Below are positions 33,615 to 44,415 of a stretch of 64,000 nt of DNA, piece after piece. The translations under genes and the position numbers were made by a program. Within the stretch, counting starts at the first letter, position 1; each line of letters opens with the position of its first letter. Source of the DNA: Phytophthora quininea (taxonomy: Eukaryota; Oomycota; Peronosporomycetes; Peronosporales; Peronosporaceae); contig JAAVTG010000375.1 of assembly GCA_011947345.1 (NCBI GenBank), forward strand, positions 186,001-250,000, given 5' to 3'. Under the pieces are notes generated by a model. The model searched no databases, was not told where the DNA came from, and saw only the letters and a list, made by a program, of their open reading frames with translations.

Positions 33615-35179
33615 ATGGCGACGAGCGGCGAGTTCAAACGACTGGTGCTCAAGCAGTTCCCGGCGTCGACGGAGGTAGAGACGGCCGAGAACTCGTACTG
33701 GAAGAAGTTCCACGCGCCGCAGGAGCTGCAGCAGGTTGGCCCCGTCACGCACATCGACGTGTCGCCCGCAGCGCCGCACCACGTGGCCATCACGTCCTCC
33801 ACGCGCATCCACCTGTACAGTACCAGCACCAACGAGATCGTCAAGACCTTCAGCCGCTTCCGAGACGTCGTGTACAGCGGAACTTTCCGCTCGGACGGCA
33901 AGTTGCTGGTGGCTGGCGGAGAGGCCCCATACGTGCAGGTGCTGGACATCAACACGCGCGCCATCCTGCGGTCCTTCAAGGGACACTCGGCTGCTATCCG
34001 TAGCACCCGCTTCTCTGCGGATAATGTGCACGTGCTGTCCTGTTCAGATGACAAGACGGCGCGCTACTGGGACCTGCCGACGGGCAAGCCGTTGGCGCTG
34101 CTGGGTGAACACAATGACTACGTGCGATCATCGGCGGCCAGTCCATCGTCTCACAACGTCTGGGCGACGGGCTCTTATGACCACACGGTGAAGCTCTGGG
34201 ATCTGCGTGCGTCCGACCAAACGGTGTCCAAGAGCACGATGAATCTGGACCATGGCGCGCCAGTGGAGGCGTGTATGGTCATGCCCGGAGGAAGCTTACT
34301 GCTGTCTGCTGGCGGCAATACGGTGAAGGTGTGGATATTCTGAGCGGCGGACGTCTCCTGCACTCATTCTCGAGCCACCAGAAAACCATCACGAGCCTAG
34401 GCTTGGATGGAACAGGAACCCGTCTGATGACAGGATCATTGGACGGACACTTGAAGATCTACGACCTCAAGACGTACGACCTTGCGCACGGCTTCAAGTA
34501 CAAGAGCGGCGTGTTGGCTTTCGGCATGTCGGCTTTCGGCATGTCGCCGACCAACTCACACCTGTTTGCTGGCACCGTGGATGGAATCCTTGCCGTTCGT
34601 CGGCGTACGGTCAAGAAGGCAGAATTGCAGGACCTGACGAGCCGTGAAGCAATTTTGCGCGGTGGAACCTACAAGTATTTCCTGCGTGGCAAGAACGCAA
34701 AGCCGACGCCTGCCGACTTTACGGTTGCCACTGCCCGGCACAAGCGTATCGCTCCGTACGACCGTGCACTGCGAAAGTTTGACTATAAGAAAGCGCTGAA
34801 CGAAGCTCTGGACACACGCTCGCCTCTCATCGTTGCCAGTATGCTCGAGGAGCTTCGTCTGCGTGTTGGGCTCAAGCGCGCGCTAATCGGCCGTGACGAA
34901 GAATCGCTGGAGCCGTTGCTGGCTTTCCTCATCAAATATGTGACGGACCCCAAATATGCATCACTGCTCATTCACGTCTGCACGATCGTGTGCGACCTGT
35001 ATGCGCCGAAGCTCAGTCAGTCGATGCTGATCGACGGTCTTTTCGTGAAGTTGAGCGAGAAGCTCAACGAGGAGCTCCGTGTACAAAAGCAAGTGCTGAA
35101 CGTTGTGGGCATGATGGACTCGGTCATGGCTGCTCAGTCCAACGGTACTGTTGCTAGTGCCCCCGATGCTAGCAGTTAG
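33615..35179 (+). CDS. UTP15: U3 snoRNP protein UTP15, WD40 repeats
   Basis: The start MATSGEFKRLVLKQFP is followed by WD40 repeats with clear WD-type ends (ARYWDLPTGK, VKLWDLRAS) and then by the UTP15 C-terminal domain (ALDTRSPLIVASMLEELRLR, GLKRALIGRDEESLEPLLAFL). UTP15 is part of the t-UTP/UTP-A complex of the small-subunit processome and is needed for pre-rRNA transcription and processing in the nucleolus. One missing G in the codons of VKVWDI near 34334 splits the gene into two open frames; because the gene is essential in yeast, an assembly error is more likely than a dead gene. A 12-bp in-frame duplication (AFGMSAFGMS) is at 34521-34548. The gene is intronless. Confidence 0.9.
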
Positions 35180-35182
35180 ATT

Positions 35183-35371
35183 AGACGAGAAATACGATAC
35201 CAGCTTTTTGATTCGACTTGGCTTGTTTTGGTTGATCCGGACCAACACACCAGCACCGATACAAGTATTCAAAAGGATAGCGCACGCTGACCATGCACTA
35301 ACTCGATTTCGATCTGTCTCCGGACCTTTCGTTATGCGCAAGTGCCCTCCACACAGCCTACAACAACAAAT
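35183..35371. other. Spacer between convergent UTP15 and eIF3k
   Basis: This short stretch holds both 3' UTRs and no gene. Confidence 0.5.
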
Positions 35372-36192
35372 CTATCTAGAAAGGGTGTGGATGACCTTGA
35401 GCACGTCCTCGAACTCGATGTTCTCCTGCACCTTCTTGGCCTGCATCTGGTTGTCCTCGTTGGGGCTGATCTGGATCACATTGCTCTGCACAGTCCACTT
35501 CTCGGCAGCGACGATGTCCGCGACCTCCTTGTCCGACACGTTCAGCTTGGCCTTCAAGACGTCCGAGGCAATCGCGCAGTGGCTGCGGCTGATGGCGTTC
35601 AGGATGTACGCGCGCACCGACTCCAGGAAGCCAGGCACCTTCTCCGCGAACGCAGTGTCCGCTTTCCAGAAGTCCTACAACAGCAAAATGATCAGCATCA
35701 CTGCAATACATGTAATCCCCTTCAACCTCATCTTCAAACCTCGAACAGACACGACTGCAGCAGGAATCCGGCATTCACAACCGCCGACACATTAGCGTCC
35801 TGATGACAAAATAAACAAAGAGTTAAAACATTGCACAACACAGCAAATCAAATACCCCAATTCCGGACCTCGCGGATGCTCTCGGACACCATCGTGGTCG
35901 CGCCCGTGAAGAAAGTGGAGGGCAGCGACATGACGCCCTTGACCAGCACGGTGGCCGTCTTGTCGGCGTTGGCCGTGGACGGGTACACCTGGTACAGCTT
36001 GAGCAGCGCCAGCACCGCGTCCACGTCCACCGAAGAGCTCTGCACCTGCTCGGTCAGGTACGTCTCGAGCAGCGCCACGCTGCTCTGCTCGCAGAAGCCG
36101 CGGCCGTCGTGCACCTTCTGCAGCGCCTGCTGCGTGGCCGAGGGCTTCTCGGCCGTCACGAAGTCCACGGGCGTCTGCTGCTTGAAGGCCAT
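35372..36192 (-). CDS. EIF3K: Translation initiation factor eIF3 subunit K
   Basis: The protein begins MAFKQQTPVDFVTAEKP and contains LETYLTEQ, DVDAVLALLKLYQVYPS, NAGFLLQSC, DFWKADTAF and WTVQSNVIQISPNEDN, which match the order of the HAM and winged-helix parts of eIF3k, a small non-core subunit of eIF3. Exons are 35856-36192, 35740-35799 and 35372-35674, with introns of 56 and 65 nt. The first exon junction (after VRNWG) does not keep frame exactly, and a GGGG run sits there, so one missing base is likely. Upstream lie CCAAT boxes near 36254 and 36320 and an inverted one near 36290. Confidence 0.88.
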
Positions 36193-36878
36193 CGTAGCTA
36201 ATTGTGGTCTCCCCGTACAATTCGCTGGTGGCGAATGCGAGAGCGGGTTTCAGCCAATCGCAAGAGACATGAGACAGACCTACGACGGATTGGCGGAAAA
36301 GGGTTTTAACCAATCAGCGCGTCGGAAAAAGGAAACTTCAAGCTATTCTTGCTGCAAGCACGTCGCCGATTGCGGGGAATTCATGGAGGCGAGTGCTCGC
36401 TCCGCAGCTGTTGCGGGCCGACTGCCGCCTCCGAGCAAGAGTCCCGCAGCAGATCCACGAGCATCCAGCCAGGAAGACCACCAAAACAGCAGCGATGACA
36501 ACCATCAAGACCGCAGCAAAGTGGTCGACGGATGCAATACAGTCGCAGTCAAGATATCTGCAGCTCCTTTCGGTCTGAAGACGAACTGCCTCGCGTCGAG
36601 TCCAGCAGCCAGATGAAACACTCCAAGTCGGTCGTGGTGCTGCGACGCTGCGACGGCCTGGACGTGCGTACGGGGGCTTCCAGAAGATCGAGGAGGCCGC
36701 GCACCGACTCGACATTCGACGACATCGTCAGCAACAACAACAACGGCTACGACATGCCACTTCAACTTTGTAGCCATTACCACAATACCTCAAATACAAG
36801 CCCTATCACTTGATTTTCGTATAGCCCTTCTCTAAGGGGATTTTCGAGCGTTTTTGTCAACACAACACACAATCGAAG
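36193..36878. promoter_or_regulatory. Divergent region between eIF3k and the TPR gene
   Basis: The eIF3k-proximal 130 bp hold three CCAAT or ATTGG boxes. From about 36338 to 36743 the minus strand shows a possible small gene, listed separately. The rest shows nothing I can support. Confidence 0.45.
36338..36743 (-). CDS. Possible small single-pass membrane protein, frame-broken
   Basis: One minus-strand frame reads MLLLLTMSSNVESVRGLLDL and continues to about 36549. An overlapping frame continues with a strong hydrophobic segment (FAAVLMVVIAAVLVVFLAGC) followed by basic residues near 36485-36420. One indel near 36560 would join them into a protein of roughly 130 residues with one membrane segment. 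I recognise no family, and both frames could be accidental. Confidence 0.25.
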
Positions 36879-38979
36879 ATGGCGACGACGACGACGACGA
36901 CGACGATGGAGCTCGCGGACGACGTGGATGTGGACGCCGAGGCGCGTCTGCAACGTCACGCTGGGCATGAAGGCGCAGGCGGACGAGCTGCTGCTAGCAG
37001 GCCAAGTGGACAAGGCGCTACAACTGTACAGGGAGCTGCTGATGCATCTGACGAGGTCCCACGTGACGCTGCTGCGGGAGCGGAAGCTGGTCGTTTCGTG
37101 CCGCATGAACGTGCTGGCGGCGCTGTCCAAGGCGAAGCAGTGGCGTAAGGTCATTAGAGAGGGGAGGAGACGCTGGCAGTGTTCACAGAGCTGCAGGAGC
37201 CGCAGGTGAGACGGGGACACAGCACGGATGAGGCCGTTGACAGACAGGTGCTGGCCAGAGCCTACTACTTCCGAGGCTTTGCGTACATGCGACTGGGGTC
37301 GCTGACTCCAGCGCAACTGGACTTCAAGAGGGCCATGGAGCTGAATCCGCAGGACGAGGCGGTGCAAAGCGACTGGAAGGAGCTGGAGACAGCACTGCAG
37401 GCCGAAGTGAGAGTCAAGCAGAGTCTGGCCACATCCATGAAGCTCTTCCAAGCGGGAAAATACCAGTGTGCAGTACAAGCCTGCAAGGACGCGTTAAGAG
37501 AGAGTAAACTGTTGAAGAGGACGGAGCTGATAGGCCTGATTCATGGCAATCTGGCAGCCATCTATGTCAAGTGGAAGGATGACGCCAAGGCTATCGAACA
37601 CTACAAACGCACCATGCTGCTGACTGGAGGCGGCAGCGACCCCACACCTGCTCAAAACGAGCGAGTGTTTGACATACTCGACAGCTTGGCAGGCTGCTAC
37701 TCGCGGAAACGAGACTACAGCTCTGCGTTGTCTGTGATTGAGGACCAGATCAAGTTGTTCCCTCAGTGTCCGGAACGACAAGACCGAGAAGCGATGATGC
37801 ACTTAAATGGTGGACGGATTTGCTTTACGACTGGGAAAATTACTCAGGCTGAGGAGCACCTAGAGAAGGGACTCGCTGCAGCTCAAAATGCCACGAACCA
37901 GGCGGATGTAGAGCTGAATTGTGCGTACTGGCTAAGCAAGGCTTATACAAAAGGTGACAAGTTTGAAGAAGCGATGGAGATCCTGGACACCTATATTCCA
38001 CGAGCAGAGGAGGAAACCGCAACAGGAACGCGCCCGGAGCTACTTGGAAAGCTTTATGTGGCACGGCTTGATCTGCTTGATCCGGAAGTGACTAGTGTGG
38101 CGAATACAAGCTTGTTATTTCGTGGACCTGAACGAGAAGCGCAAATGTGGAGTACGCTCGAGTTTTTGAGAGTAAGCGGTACGTTCGTGGCCATTTGCGA
38201 GCTGCCGAGGCACTGATGAGCGTTCTGCGGACAAAATCCAGCACCAAAGACCATTCAGAAGTACTTCGTGCGCTTCAAGTGGTCGAGAATGTTGAAATTG
38301 GGAAGCTGACACCGTCTGAAGCTGTCATTTTTATGAAATTGGCATTATATAAAGTGGAATTCACCGCGAGTGGCAGTTCTACGGGGCGTCAAGAAGCAAA
38401 AACACTACTTGTTAAAATTCTTCGGGCGCTGGAGACAGCTGGTGGTACAGATCCGACGTGTCGGCTCCATCTTCAGCACACAGCGCTCGGCAAACTGGTT
38501 GAAATTTGCTCAAGTAATGAGGACGAGGAAACGAACAATGATGTCCGAGCTTTTCTTGAGGAAGCCATTCGTGTTTGGGACAACCAGCCAGATCAGTTCT
38601 CAGAGTTTCAGGTTTCACGGCGATACTTCCAAACATCGCGCGTTGGAAAGCTTCTCGAGGCGATCTGTTCGGTGCTGAGAAGGTGCTGGAGCGTAGCGTT
38701 AAGCTCCTGCGTGACGACTCAGAAACTGACTCCGAGCGCTTATGTGAAGCTCTCATCGGCTTGTGCGTTGTCCAAGTGAGGTTGGAGATGGTTGAGAAAG
38801 CGGCCTCAGTTATGAAAGAGATTGAAACTCTCCCAATTGATGGCCAACCCAACGAAATATGCGTGATTAAAGACCGACTTCACGCTGCGATTACTGAACA
38901 AGAAAGAAAAAGCAGAACAAGGTCGAAACGACAGAGCATTCTCGGTTGTTGGACAAGCAACGATCTGCCATGGGATTGA
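36879..38979 (+). CDS. Tetratricopeptide repeat (TPR) protein, about 700 residues
   Basis: After a Thr-rich start (MATTTTTTTMELADD) the protein is a chain of helix pairs with TPR spacing and residues, for example GQVDKALQLYRELL, AYYFRGFAYMRLGSL with AQLDFKRAMELNP, GNLAAIYVKWKDDAKAIEHYKR and AYWLSKAYTKGDKFEEAMEIL. TPRs form protein-binding superhelices; the partner is unknown. The gene seems intronless. Single-base breaks occur near 36950 (before NVTLGM), 37160 (GGGG run), 38145 and 38610, and the frames on each side join smoothly. The C-terminal third is more diverged helical sequence. It is convergent with nothing close; the next 440 bp are non-coding. Confidence 0.7.
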
Positions 38980-39461
38980 AAGGGCTTAGTTTTGTTTGCG
39001 GGGCGACTCAGGGTTGGTGGGGGCGTTGGTGTGGTGTCTTGTTCGCGTGCGTTGTGGCGATAGCAATATGCTTGGTCTGTGGATGAAGTCGTAGTAAACT
39101 CACAAACATTTTGAAGGTAACAAGAGCGAATATCTGGTCGAACATGCTGCACGAGTCGCTCAAGTTTTTCTCTTGCCCTCAGGTGACGATTTGCACTGGA
39201 TGACCGGATTGATGTATGAAAGTTGAGCACATATGCTGTCGTTGCAAGGTTAGATGACTCTGAGGCAGGAGCTAGCGAAGATTCGCTTTTAGTTGTGGCG
39301 GCTTGGAAGCCAAGAGCGCGGTGTTATTCTGAAGCAATCAAGTCAGCCAATTCGAGTATTAATATCGAGTGAATTGCTGTCATCATACAACAGAAGAAAC
39401 TAAACACCTCGACTAGCGCTATGAATGATGTGACCCTCGGTAACTGTTTGATGACCACCCA
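38980..39461. other. Spacer containing a small FCP1-like fragment
   Basis: No intact gene is seen. The region 39145-39225 resembles part of the FCP1 gene further right and is described as a pseudogene fragment. The right end meets the inverted duplication. Confidence 0.5.
39145..39225 (+). pseudogene. Decayed fragment of the FCP1 phosphatase gene
   Basis: ATGCTGCAC(G/A)AGTCGCTCAA and the following TTCTCTT-CCCTCA-GTGACGA bases align by eye with 42614-42710 of FCP1, where they encode DMLHKSLKLLFPSCDD, and a second patch (GACCGGATTGATGT) aligns with DDRIDVW. About 25 bases present in FCP1 are missing here. The fragment is in the same orientation as the parent, 3.5 kb upstream of it. Confidence 0.55.
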
Positions 39462-40575
39462 GCAATCGACAAGGCTCAGGAAAGGTGTAAATCCGGAGTC
39501 GGTGGGTTGTGATGGAACTCGCCCGATGCAGCCACATCAACCTCTTCCTATCGACAATGACAGACCATGCCCAGCCTTCAGCTCGACCGCCGCCACCTTC
39601 TAACTCGCTCACTTTCCAATTCGCCTTCTCCTGCGCACTCGACTGCCAAGCAACCCACCGACTCCCAAGTTCCCTGCCTTCGCTTCGTAACGTCAAGATG
39701 CACTCCAATCTTCTCGTTGTGCTGGGTCTCTGCATCGCCACCTCGCTCCTGCAGTCGGCTGATGCCAACCCCAACTCGGTTCCGGGAGGCTCGCCTCGCC
39801 GCCGCCTTGGTCAGAATGACTATGGCTCGCCGTACAAGCACAACAAGCACGACCACCACCAGAACAAGCACCACCACGACAAGTATCCGTCGCACTACCG
39901 CCGCCGCCTTGAAGAGGTGGAGGACGCCACCAAGAAGATTGAGTCGTCCGACTACGACTACGAACACGGTCATGATGACTACGGCAAGGACGATTACAAC
40001 TACGGCGGCTATGACTACAAGAGCTACGGTGGCTACGACAACTACGGCTATGGCAACTATGACTATGGCAAGGACTGCGATGACTACGGCTACGGCAACA
40101 ATGGCTCTGGCAAGGACTGTGATGACTACGGCAACAATGGCTATGGCGACTGTGACTACGGCAACTATGGCTATGGCAAGGACTACTACGGCAAGGACTA
40201 CTATGGCTACGGCTATGGCAACAACTACTACGGATACGGCGGCTATGGCGGTGGCTATGGCTACTACCCGTCGTCCTACGGCTACTATCCGGACTACTCG
40301 TACGGCGGCTACGGCTACGGCTACCCCGGCTATGAGTCCGCGTCGCCATCGGTGCCTAATGCTGCCGAAACAACGCAGTCTGTGGAGGTGCCGACTCAGA
40401 CTGTGACGGAGAAGGATGGCAAGTCGGCGGCGAAAAGGCGGCGGACAAGCTCAAGAGCAAGTCCAAGTGAAGCGAGGCTGGTCGAGAGGTGCTGTAAGAC
40501 GTTAGTTGTGTGAACTAACTGCACTCTGTAGTGTATGGTTCAAGGTGACCGAACCAAACAGTAAGATCGATGTTT
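39462..40575. repeat. Inverted duplication, right arm
   Basis: Reverse-complement partner of 32240-33341. Homology begins at the bases read as AGCAATCGACAAGGCTCAGG and ends near CATCGATGTTTTGATT. The two arms differ mainly in the number of short Tyr/Gly codon repeats. Confidence 0.9.
39698..40513 (+). CDS. Secreted Gly/Tyr-rich protein, copy 2
   Basis: This is the inverted paralog of the gene at 32346-33101, with the same signal peptide and both RRRL motifs. The repeat region differs: it has extra Asp/Cys-containing units (DCDDYGYG, GNNGSGKDC, GYGDCDYG) and lacks others. Near 40434 a run of four A replaces the five A of copy 1, so the Lys-rich tail is read in another frame and ends in CCKTLVV at 40513; in the copy 1 frame the stop would be at 40470. 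The run-length difference between two otherwise near-identical copies suggests a base-calling error, but a true C-terminal change cannot be excluded. Confidence 0.75.
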   Translation: MHSNLLVVLGLCIATSLLQSADANPNSVPGGSPRRRLGQNDYGSPYKHNKHDHHQNKHHHDKYPSHYRRRLEEVEDATKKIESSDYDYEHGHDDYGKDDYNYGGYDYKSYGGYDNYGYGNYDYGKDCDDYGYGNNGSGKDCDDYGNNGYGDCDYGNYGYGKDYYGKDYYGYGYGNNYYGYGGYGGGYGYYPSSYGYYPDYSYGGYGYGYPGYESASPSVPNAAETTQSVEVPTQTVTEKDGKSAAKRRRTSSRASPSEARLVERCCKTLVV

Positions 40576-40811
40576 TGATTTTCCACTGAATATTGGTCGC
40601 TTGTACATCAACCAGCTATCGCGACAGCTTCATTATTCTTCGCTGTTTTCGCCAGTACGCACTGGAAGGCGTCGCATTCTTTGTTGCTATAAGTTTATTT
40701 TATATATTTTCAGTCGTTGTTTTTGGCGTCGGCGTCGTGCATTTTGGCCTCCCCTTTTCTTCTTCGTCCTCTTCTTCGCTTGCTTCGTCCGAATCGTCTT
40801 CATCATCATCA

Positions 40812-41263
40812 TCATCTCTCCTCCTCCTCCTCTTCCTCGTCCTCCTTCTCCTCTTCTTCAAACCCATTCTCTTCTGCCTCTGTTCGACCGACCAAAACAA
40901 TATTTGCTGAGGATCTTGGTGTAGGTGTTGTTGCGTGTTTCCTACCTAAAGCGTCTTGCTGCTTCATCGCTTCTAGTAGATCTTTCACAAGACGGTTATT
41001 TGGCTCGCTCTCTAGAACTATATCACAATACCAGTTAACATACTACCGTCCCTTTAACCTTAGCGTCGTACTTTTCATCGCTGCGTGCTCAGCCTCGGCG
41101 CTGTCTCGCTCCTGGACGCACTTGAGGAACGTCGTGAGCAGCGACACGGGCGCCTTGCCCGGTGCCCAGGCTCCATCCACCTGCTCGTCCCAGACCTTTC
41201 CACACACTCAGGACTGCGTGTGGCGTCCGTATCGCTCTGCTTGGCTTCCACCGCCGGCGGCAT
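40812..41263 (-). CDS. Small acidic protein with Glu-rich tail
   Basis: The start MPPAVEAKQSDTDATRSPE is followed by KVWDEQVDGAWAPGKAP, then helical LLTTFLKCVQERDSAEAE and LVKDLLEAMKQQDALG, and a C-terminal run of Glu and Lys-Glu ending EEEEER at 40812. Exons are 41072-41263 and 40812-41017 (54-nt intron after AAMK). One missing A near 41190 (GAAAGG) breaks the frame. The total is about 132 residues. The Glu tail is coded by a TCC/TCT tract on the plus strand. I recognise no family. It shares a 114-bp divergent promoter with FCP1. Confidence 0.55.
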
Positions 41264-41377
41264 CTTCAACTTTGCGCTCTTCGCGTCGTTTCGTGTACCT
41301 GTGGCTATTACAGTCACATGCCCGAATACAGCGCTGTTTACCTTTGGAAATCCCAGTCATATTCGGTTACAATACAA
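41264..41377. promoter_or_regulatory. 114-bp bidirectional promoter
   Basis: This gap separates the starts of the acidic-protein gene (minus) and FCP1 (plus). It must serve both genes. Confidence 0.5.
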
Positions 41378-44300
41378 ATGGAGGTCAACGCCGTCAAGCG
41401 CGAGGTCAAGAGCGAGAGCGCGGAGGAAACGCAGGTTAAGATCGAGGAGCACGAGGAGAAGTTCAACGTCAAGAGCGAGGCGGGAGACGCCTCTCAAGTC
41501 AAGACGGAAGCCAAGGAGCAGACGCAGCAAGTCAAGACCGAGAACGGCCGCGTGAAGGCCGAAGCAGCCGCCAACGGCGTCAAGAACGAGCGGCAGGAGC
41601 TGGAGACCAAAGTGAAGAAGCAGGAGACGGAGGACGTTAGGGCTGCGACTGCACAGGAGGTGAAGCAGGCTGCTAGAGGCGTCAAGAACGACATCAAGAA
41701 GCACGAGGACCCCCAGGCAACCGACGGAGACCGATCCCACATCCGTCGCAAGGCGGTGGACTGCGCCAGTGCAGTCTGTGACTGTATCGAGTGGTCGGTG
41801 GCTCCAGGAGCGGAGGTGGATGCAGGACAGCGACTAGGGACGGCAGGGAAGCTGGAGGAAGGCAACCAGAGGAGACTGCAGGCTCCATGCAAGGGACGGC
41901 TCTATATTCTGACGGAGGATCAGAGACAGCAACTGCAAGGGCTAAGAGAGAGGGGAAGACTTGAAGGTGACCACAGTGGCGTTTGTGGAGTACTGCATCC
42001 ACCCAGTGAGGAATGGCCGGACGTGTTTGATGTGTCTGGCGATTGTGGAGGACGACGAGAACGGAGACACGGAGAGTGTGAATGTCGTTTCGCACGGACA
42101 GGTGATCCGGTTGAATGTGGAAGAAGCGAGTATGTTTGGGGAGGAGATTGAACGAGTTAGTTGGTTGTGGTTGTTGACTTTTTTGTTATATTGCAGAGAA
42201 ATTCGACTCGGATAATATCAGACGCCAGCTTGGCGCGAAGAAGTTGTCGCTGGTGCTGGATCTTGACCACACGCTGCTTCATGCCGTTCGTGTGGATGAT
42301 GTCGTGGGAGAAATCTCCAAGACTGGTATGAGCTGGGATTTTGTTGTCGATCTTGAAGTAGTGGGTGGGCTGCTGCTAATTTATGATGTGGTACAGATGA
42401 CACGTATTTCTTTTTCATCCCCGGACTTGCCCAGCAGCACGTGGTAAAGCTGCGACCTGGTTTGACCGAGTTCTTGATGGAATTGTCGGCTCTGTATGAC
42501 CTGTTCATCTACACCCATGGAACACGGCTGTACGCTGAGCAAATTGTGAAAATCATCGATCCTGATGAGTCATTTTTCAAAAACCGAATTGTGGCGCGCA
42601 CAGACACGCCAGATATGCTGCACAAGTCGCTCAAACTTCTCTTTCCCTCATGTGACGACTCAATGATTCTTGTACTAGACGATCGGATCGATGTCTGGAA
42701 GGAGAATGAAGGAAATGTGTTCCTGATTGAACCGTACCACTATTTCAAGTGCACTTCCGAGATAAACAATGCTTCCGGCCGAGGCGTTGCGGGGCTAGAT
42801 GATTCCAATGCAGAGGCCGGTGAAGATACGCACCTTTCTCAGACAACAGCGGTGCTCAAGGTAACACATTACAGCTTGTTTACTTTGTTACATCTTAGTG
42901 CTAACATCCATGTTCATTTTGGTTAGCATGTTCACGAGAAGTTTTACGAGGGCCACGAAACAGGGATGAGAGGCACAACAGCCGAGGAACAGATGAATGG
43001 CAACGGCCGCGACGTTAAGGCAATTTTGAGCGAGGTGGGTTTCTATTCACTTTGCTATTTTGCACGGAATTGACATCTTTAAGTGATCCTGAGCTAACAA
43101 ACTTATCTGCAATTATGATACCCAGCAAAAACGCGCTGTTCTCCGTGGCTGCCACATCGTTTTCAGTGGAGTTTTCCCGATTGCTGCTCCCCAAAGTCAT
43201 GAATCGCATTATTTGTGGCGGCTAGCTGTCGATTTAGGCGCCATTCCCAGTATGGTCCTAAAGGGCTTTCCTTTAACGCACCTAGTGATCCACCCCGAGC
43301 GTTTAGGCACTCAGAAGCATGTTCAGGTACGCTCATTATGTTCACTAGTGCTTGTCGATGGTTATTGACGTTAACTCTGTAAAACAGGCAAAAGCAATTG
43401 CTGGCGTGATGATTGTTACCCCTGACTGGCTTATCAAATGTGCTCGGTCGTGGTCTCGCGTTCCAGAACAAGACTTTCTAGCTGATGAATGGAAGGCAAA
43501 ACACACAAGAAAGGAACCTGAAAAGCAGGCAGATGGCGCTGCCGATACTCCTGGGGTGAACGCATCCGCTGATACAGAGCCTAACGCAGAGGCTTCGAAC
43601 TCCAGCAGTGATGGTGCGAGCGCACCACCCGCAGCTACTACTGCAGTTATTGCTGAAGAGAAGTCAGTGACCGGTATTTTGATGAAAGACGCTGGCGATG
43701 CGAAAAAGGGAAAGCAAGTCACTTTCGCCAAGGTTATAGATGACACTGGGAAGCTGAGCGACGACACGACGGTTCCGAAGTCGCGGGTGGTTAGACGGTC
43801 TCGCGTTGTTCGGTCAGGACGCGCTCGAGCGATTGCTGCGGCCCCTGTGGTGACGGGTGTGGTGGCCACTGGCGGAACCTTTGATTTCCTGTCCAAGATC
43901 AAAGCGACAAAGCGCGAGCCAGCGCGCGCTAGTGCGAAGGCAAAAAGGCAAGCGAGGAAGCAAAGAAAGCACCAGCTCAAGCGGAGGCACCACCTAAGGT
44001 ATCTCTTTTGATTGTTGAAGTGTACTTGCTCCATGGGCTTACGCACTATTTTCATTTTGTATCATCAGGATGTGGACGATGCCTTCTTGCGGCTCATCGA
44101 AGCAGAAGAGCGCGAGAATGAAGAGGAAGAGAAGCGCAAACACTCGTCAACAGATATTAAAGATCAGCTGTTCTCCCGCCGAGCCAAGCAGGATCACAGT
44201 GGAGCCGCTGACAAAGCTAAGCGGGAGCGCGACTCAGTTGATGCCGCAGCATCGCCCAATGATAAGCGAAGGCGGGTCACTGATGAAAACGACAGCAAAG

Positions 44301-44415
44301 ACGAAGAGGATGAAGAAGAGGTACGTTGTCTCGTTACAGCATGATGATTCTTATCCTAATATCGATGCTGTTGCAGTTGGATGACTTGGAAGCTGACATC
44401 TTGGGAGACTTTTGA
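41378..44415 (+). CDS. FCP1: RNA polymerase II CTD phosphatase FCP1
   Basis: The central FCPH domain shows the catalytic LVLDLDHTLLH (DxDxT), then VKLRPGLTEFL, LFIYTHGTRLYAEQI and ILVLDDRIDVWKEN. A BRCT domain follows (KRAVLRGCHIVFSGVFP, LGAIPSMVLKGFPLTHLV, GVMIVTPDWLIKCARSW). The enzyme dephosphorylates the polymerase II C-terminal repeats to recycle the polymerase. Before the FCPH domain is a biotinyl-like segment and CIHPVRNGRTCLMC, also seen in FCP1 and plant CPL proteins. The first 71 residues carry eight V-K-x-E motifs. The acidic tail ends LDDLEADILGDF, the usual TFIIF-binding type. Introns fall near 42155-42196, 42361-42398, 42861-42926, 43031-43126, 43327-43387, 43999-44069 and 44320-44376. 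The frame breaks near 41955. Confidence 0.9.

Noticed and set aside
34334..34334. UTP15 as two separate genes
   Set aside because: The two frames meet in the middle of a WD40 repeat and join perfectly with one added base.
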